Shown here piece after piece: positions 32,544-36,170 of a stretch of DNA of 36,170 bases. The position numbers and the translations under genes are program-made. The stretch covers positions 1 to 36,170 of the forward strand of contig JAQUKT010000009.1 in NCBI GenBank assembly GCA_028718945.1, written 5' to 3'. Source of the stretch: Actinomycetota bacterium (GTDB lineage Bacteria > Actinomycetota > Geothermincolia > Fen-727 > JAQUKT01). Each line of letters starts with the position of its first letter. Position 1 is the first letter of the stretch. Under the pieces are notes generated by a model. That model did no database searches and was not told where the DNA came from. It worked only from the letters and a program-made list of their open reading frames with translations.

Positions 32544-32565
32544 ATAGGTGGAATATAGGTGGAAC
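32544..32565 (+). repeat. Tandem 11-bp repeat, right arm-site candidate
   Basis: ATAGGTGGAAT (32544-32554) and ATAGGTGGAAC (32555-32565) lie back to back, matching the left pair at 27574-27595 with one systematic A-to-G change. The site ends 75 bp before the tRNA 3' end. Confidence 0.6.
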
Positions 32566-32640
32566 GGATTCTTGAATCACTTTGGTATCCCTATTTGGTT
32601 GATATGCTTAAATACGATGGTTATGCGGGTTCACGATAAG

Positions 32641-32684
32641 AGCCCCCGGCGGGACTCGAACCCGCGACCTACGGATTAGGAATC
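32641..32684 (-). repeat. Attachment site within the intact tRNA-Arg gene
   Basis: This is the 44-bp copy of the direct repeat that remains part of the functional tRNA gene, covering the anticodon loop to the discriminator base. The matching copy is at 27404-27447. Confidence 0.88.
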
Positions 32685-32714
32685 CGTTGCTCCTTCCGCC
32701 TGAGCTACGGGGGC
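32641..32714 (-). tRNA. tRNA-Arg (anticodon CCU)
   Basis: The 74-base gene folds as acceptor GCCCCCG/CGGGGGC, D stem GCTC/GAGC, anticodon stem ACGGA/TCCGT and T stem GCGGG/CCCGC with loop TTCGAGT. The anticodon loop TTCCTAA gives CCT, reading AGG codons as arginine. CCA is not encoded. It is the integration site of the adjoining island, and its sequence has been kept whole by the duplicated 3' half. Confidence 0.95.
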
Positions 32715-32882
32715 TTGGTTCAAATTCTATCAAAGAGTAACCGGCAATTCATTGTTCGACTCATCGGGCATATATGGAATTGCGGAACTTTCATTTTGGC
32801 AATAGTATGAAAAAGCAATTTGCGGTTCCTTCAAGAAAAGGTGAAAATTCAATAATGTTCATTTTTATCGGGAGGGACATTT

Positions 32883-35771
32883 TTGAGCAAAGAGATTAAA
32901 TATTATCTTTTGGTGATTGCTATTATCGCGAATCTTTTGTGCCCCTTGGGTTGTTTTCTTTGCGAGCCCGGATTGTGCAGTGAGCATAATTCGCAGAGTC
33001 TCGGCCCTTTGAAATCGAGCCCGGAACTTCCAACCTTCTCTTTGCCGGGCAACCTTGATAATCTCAAGTGCGTTCCCGGTGAGATACTTGTGAGGTTCAA
33101 AGAGAATGCCGGAGCGGGAAAAATATCCGAGACAATGAGACTAATAGGTGCTTCATCCTTGGAAAAGAATCCATACGCGAATTTCGATTTGATAAGGCTT
33201 CGCGATGATTCGAAAGACGCGCTAAAAGACGCGCTCGAGGCGCTCCGTCACTTTAGCTTCGTTGCTTATGCCGAGCCAAACTACATTCGAAGCGCCGCTT
33301 CCACAGCACTTTTCCCGCCTCCTCCGAATGACCCCGATTTTAACAAGCAGTGGAACTTTGACGATCCGTCGGGGGATGCGGATATAAATGTTATCGAAGC
33401 CTGGAGTGATTTTTCCCCGCAGGGAGGGAGTAGCCAGACAATAATAGCGGTGCTCGATACGGGAATCGCGTATGAGAACTACGGTTCATACTCACTTGCT
33501 CCAGACCTTTCGAACACGGAATTTTCTCCAGGATACGACTTTATCAACAAGGACTCGCACCCGAACGACGACAACGGGCATGGGACCCATGTCGCTGGCA
33601 CCATAGCGCAGAGCACCAACAATTCGATTGGCGTTGCAGGGGTTGCTTTCAATTGCAAGTTGATGCCGGTGAAGGTTCTTGACAAGAAGGGGGATGGTGC
33701 GGATTCTGCTATAGCGAGCGGCATAAGGTATTCGGTTGATAATGGTGCCGATATTCTGAACATGAGCCTTTGCGGTGAGGCTCAAAGCGAAGTTTTAGAG
33801 GAGGCAATAGATTATGCCTATCAGAAAGGGGCTGTAGTTTGCGCCGCTTCGGGAAACAATGGAACAAGCTCCGTCAGCTATCCTGCTGCATACCCTGCAT
33901 GCATTGCTGTCGGGGCTACCAATCGAGATGGAACTTTAACCAAATACTCGAACTACGGTTATGCGATTGATGTCGTTGCCCCGGGAGGGGAAGGAAACGA
34001 AGGGATTCTTCAGCAGACATTCAAAGTTTCCGAAAGACCCTCGAGCGGTTTTGCTTTCAAGGAAATGATAGGAACTTCTATGGCATGCCCCCATGTTGCA
34101 GGAGTTTCAGGGCTTGTCAAATCCATTCACCCATCCTGGAGCCAGAAGCAAATAAAGGCGGCGATTCTTGCGACCGCGAAGGACACCGGGGAAGATGGAT
34201 GGGACGCGAAATACGGCTTCGGGCTTTTGGATGCCGGGAAAGCGTGCGCCTGGACAGGTAATGACGTGCCGTCTCCTTCGATGAGTTCGATTTCACCGAA
34301 TCACGGAACAAGCGGCGAGAATGTTTCTGTTTCGATCAAGGGAAAGGGCTTTTCCTCTCCGATGAAGATATGTCTTGCGAGAGAAGGAGAGGGCACGGTT
34401 GCCGCGAAGGAGGTTTCACTTTCGGGGAGTACGGGAATTTCATGCAGGTTCGAACTTTCCGGCGCGCAACCGGGCCTCTTTAGTTTGGTGGTTGAAAACG
34501 CGGAATTAGAAGGAGCGATTCTCACCGGCTCCTTTCAGGTTGACTCTTCGGACTTGAAAACGTGGTATCTTGCGGAGGGCTCTACTGCATGGGGATACGA
34601 GGAGTTCATTCTCGTCGAAAACCCTCGGGAACAAAACGCAAACGTGGAAATTACCTTTATGACTCCTGAAGGACCTTCAGGTCCTGTTCCTCTCGTTGTT
34701 CCACCGCGCAGCAGGAGTACCCTGAATTGCAACAATGTGATTCCCGGTAAAGACATCTCCGCAAGGGTTACGGCGAACTGCGACATCATAGTTGAGCGGG
34801 CAATGTACTGGTCGGGAAGGCTCGAAGGGACGGATTGCATCGGTGTCCAGGCTCCATCATATACCTGGTATCTTGCGGAAGGGTCAACTGCTCATGGTTT
34901 TTCAACGTATCTTTTAGTTCAGAATCCAAACTCTCAAGAAGCGACCGTCTGGATTACATATATGACGCCGGATGGACCGGTTGGGGAAGTGCCATTCAAG
35001 ATTGCCGCAAATTCCCGCCGCACCGTCAATGTCAATGAAAGACTCCGGGAAAAGGACTGTTCATTCAGGGTTTCATCAGACATGAGGGTGATTGCGGAAC
35101 GCTCGATGTACTGGGATGGGAATAGAGGCGGGCATGTTTCGACCGGAACAACTCAGCCTTCTCAGTCATGGTATCTTGCTGAGGGTGCGACGTCATCTGG
35201 CTTTGACGAGTGGGTTCTTCTGCAAAACCCGTGCGACTCCGATGCGCAGATAGAGCTTTCTTGTATGACACCGGAGGGGACTGCTTTTGAAGGCTCTTTC
35301 ACCCTGAGTTCGGGGTCCCGGTATTCGGTCCATGTGAACGAGGTTGTCCCCGGTCGGGATGTCTCCGTTAGAGTGTCTTCGAGCGTGGGTGTGATTGTCG
35401 AGCGGGCGATGTACTGGAATAACGGCACAGGCAAGGCGGGTCACGCATGCTGCGGCATTTCTCAGCCGCGAGAAACGTGCTTTCTTGCGGAAGGGTCAAC
35501 CGCATGGGGATTTGAGGAATGGGTGCTCGTCATGAATCCGAATGATGAGCAGGCGATGGTAACAATTGAGTATCACACATCAAATGGTCCCGTTCCAAGG
35601 GAATCGATCTTGCTTGCTCCATTCAGCAGGACAACAATCTTTGTCAACAAGGATGTTCCAATGGTGGATGTTTCAACAGAGGTGATTGCTGATATACCCA
35701 TTATTGCTGAGCGGGCGATGTACTGGAATTCTCGTGGTGGAGGGCACGCGTCAACTGGATTGATGCGTTGA
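32883..35771 (+). CDS. Secreted subtilisin-family (S8) protease with TIG/IPT domain and four WYLAEGSTAWGF repeats
   Basis: The 962-residue protein has a signal segment (about 5-28) and a fervidolysin-like prodomain (65-135). The S8 catalytic domain (about 150-455) has Asp192 (AVLDTG), His233 (NGHGTHVAG), oxyanion Asn325 and Ser399 (GTSMACPHVAG). An IPT/TIG beta domain (465-553) and four repeats starting at 561, 662, 763 and 867 complete it. These are the same family as in the island protein at 28003. The start is TTG at 32883, backed by GGAGGG six bases upstream. No sortase motif or C-terminal helix is present, so the repeats may hold the enzyme on the surface or matrix. All catalytic residues are present, so it is expected to be active. 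Confidence 0.93.
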   Translation: MSKEIKYYLLVIAIIANLLCPLGCFLCEPGLCSEHNSQSLGPLKSSPELPTFSLPGNLDNLKCVPGEILVRFKENAGAGKISETMRLIGASSLEKNPYANFDLIRLRDDSKDALKDALEALRHFSFVAYAEPNYIRSAASTALFPPPPNDPDFNKQWNFDDPSGDADINVIEAWSDFSPQGGSSQTIIAVLDTGIAYENYGSYSLAPDLSNTEFSPGYDFINKDSHPNDDNGHGTHVAGTIAQSTNNSIGVAGVAFNCKLMPVKVLDKKGDGADSAIASGIRYSVDNGADILNMSLCGEAQSEVLEEAIDYAYQKGAVVCAASGNNGTSSVSYPAAYPACIAVGATNRDGTLTKYSNYGYAIDVVAPGGEGNEGILQQTFKVSERPSSGFAFKEMIGTSMACPHVAGVSGLVKSIHPSWSQKQIKAAILATAKDTGEDGWDAKYGFGLLDAGKACAWTGNDVPSPSMSSISPNHGTSGENVSVSIKGKGFSSPMKICLAREGEGTVAAKEVSLSGSTGISCRFELSGAQPGLFSLVVENAELEGAILTGSFQVDSSDLKTWYLAEGSTAWGYEEFILVENPREQNANVEITFMTPEGPSGPVPLVVPPRSRSTLNCNNVIPGKDISARVTANCDIIVERAMYWSGRLEGTDCIGVQAPSYTWYLAEGSTAHGFSTYLLVQNPNSQEATVWITYMTPDGPVGEVPFKIAANSRRTVNVNERLREKDCSFRVSSDMRVIAERSMYWDGNRGGHVSTGTTQPSQSWYLAEGATSSGFDEWVLLQNPCDSDAQIELSCMTPEGTAFEGSFTLSSGSRYSVHVNEVVPGRDVSVRVSSSVGVIVERAMYWNNGTGKAGHACCGISQPRETCFLAEGSTAWGFEEWVLVMNPNDEQAMVTIEYHTSNGPVPRESILLAPFSRTTIFVNKDVPMVDVSTEVIADIPIIAERAMYWNSRGGGHASTGLMR

Positions 35772-36034
35772 AAAGGAAGAACACTTGGCACGCATCGAAG
35801 GTCTTGAGGTCTGGGTTCTGAGGTTCTTTTCAAGATTTCTCGCATGGCTCGAATGCAACGAGACGAGCAATTTTCGGCAAAGATGAAGGACAAAAGAAAA
35901 GAACCGGGAAAGTAAGAATTGAGATTGGTCAAAGTCCTGATTGGCAAAACTATGTTAGAGTCAAGCGCGGAGCCTGCTTTTGGGTTCGAGCATCAAGTTT
36001 TTCTTGAGGGTTAGATCGGGAAGGGGGATTAAGA

Positions 36035-36170
36035 ATGGCCGAGGTTCTGTCAGTAGCGGAAAACGAATTCAAGGAGAAGATTCTTGAAGCCGAAAAACCA
36101 GCACTCGTCGATTTCTGGGCGCCGTGGTGCGGCCCCTGCCAGATGCTTCACCCGGTAATTGAGCAGATTG
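36035..36170 (+). CDS. Thioredoxin, 5' part (runs off the window)
   Basis: The first 45 codons are present, starting with ATG behind AAGGGGG. The thioredoxin active site WCGPC appears within [21 protein letters not shown], in the usual position and with the conserved Asp before it. Thioredoxin keeps cytoplasmic disulfides reduced and gives electrons to reductases. The gap of 263 bases from the subtilase shows no convincing gene. The gene is cut by the window edge and not by mutation. Confidence 0.93.
   Translation, partial: MAEVLSVAENEFKEKILEAEKPALVDFWAPWCGPCQMLHPVIEQI

Larger units (their letters stand above)
27404..32684. mobile_element. tRNA-Arg(CCU)-integrated island, about 5.2 kb, without an integrase gene
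   Basis: A 44-bp perfect direct repeat of the tRNA 3' half bounds the element (27404-27447 and 32641-32684), the footprint left by tyrosine-recombinase integration into a tRNA gene. Tandem ATAGGTG(A/G)AA(T/C) 11-mers lie 126 bp inside the left repeat and 75 bp inside the right one, as expected for arm sites. The cargo is a 56-codon ORF, two broken TM2 genes and one intact one, a secreted repeat protein, a single-pass membrane protein, a terminase-small-subunit-like protein and a winged-helix regulator. No recombinase is encoded between the repeats, so the island is either a satellite moved by a helper or a deletion remnant. Confidence 0.8.

Noticed and set aside
32467-32548. A short frame from ATG behind GGAGG before the right arm repeats
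   Set aside because: Spacing of two bases between GGAGG and ATG is too short, and the product of about 26 residues has no recognisable sequence. I also looked for an integrase tail here and found none.
27404-32684. A prophage
   Set aside because: Only one terminase-like and one regulator gene are phage-like; capsid, portal, tail, large terminase, lysis and integrase genes are absent.
35785-35886. A 33-codon frame from TTG behind AAGGAAG, after the subtilase
   Set aside because: Too short and without recognisable features; the ribosome-like sequence alone is weak evidence.
1-36170. CRISPR array or toxin-antitoxin module
   Set aside because: No regularly spaced repeats were found, the Cas4-like nuclease has no cas neighbours, and no adjacent small gene pair has toxin or antitoxin features.

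Overview
The window is bacterial, gene dense and of moderate GC by eye. The best guess for its source is a deep-branching, uncultivated actinobacterium-like lineage. The main hint is the family of roughly 100-residue secreted repeats (WYLAEGSTAWGF ... AERAMYW), which I associate with environmental Actinomycetota genomes. No rRNA or marker gene in the window proves this, so the placement is inference.

Bases 1-4.6 kb hold a minus-strand cluster read in the order FmdB-type zinc ribbon, methylthioadenosine phosphorylase, PfkB sugar/nucleoside kinase, site-2 protease with CBS domains, ThiS/MoaD-like sulfur carrier and its ThiF-like activating enzyme. At 4.85-6.3 kb is a receiver-GAF-GGDEF diguanylate cyclase. 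From 6.6 to 11.6 kb are a nucleoside hydrolase, a GH36 alpha-galactosidase-like enzyme overlapping an alpha/beta hydrolase, and an SRPBCC protein. From 11.7 to 15.6 kb are a cysteine synthase with a rewritten C-terminus, a tail-anchored pseudokinase, a HisJ-type phosphatase and a bacterial PH-SHOCT membrane protein. From 15.7 to 21.5 kb a tightly packed plus-strand operon joins an LCP cell-wall ligase, Hsp20, Lon and an ADP-forming acyl-CoA synthetase alpha subunit. A PD-(D/E)XK Fe-S nuclease, a putative lipoprotein and an SCP2-like protein follow. An acetate module (acs plus a SatP-type transporter) ends the chromosomal stretch at 27.1 kb.

From 27.4 to 32.7 kb lies a small integrated island in the 3' end of tRNA-Arg(CCU). 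A 44-bp copy of the tRNA 3' half at 27404-27447 matches the intact gene at 32641-32714. Tandem 11-bp repeats inside each end look like integrase arm sites. No integrase gene is present. Cargo is a secreted repeat protein, three full or broken copies of a TM2-domain gene, a single-pass membrane protein, two further small ORFs, a terminase-small-subunit-like HTH protein and a winged-helix regulator beside repeated operator-like sequences. Directly beyond the tRNA, on the chromosome, is a subtilisin-like protease carrying the same repeat family as the island protein. The window ends inside a thioredoxin gene.

Two other layers cut across the genes. A 28-bp dispersed repeat (TGGGGTCAGGTCTTGCAAT then nACACATTT) sits at gene ends in four places, has altered the end of the cysteine synthase and brackets the SCP2-like gene. 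A second repeat of about 165 bp occurs at 7.6 and 13.9 kb.
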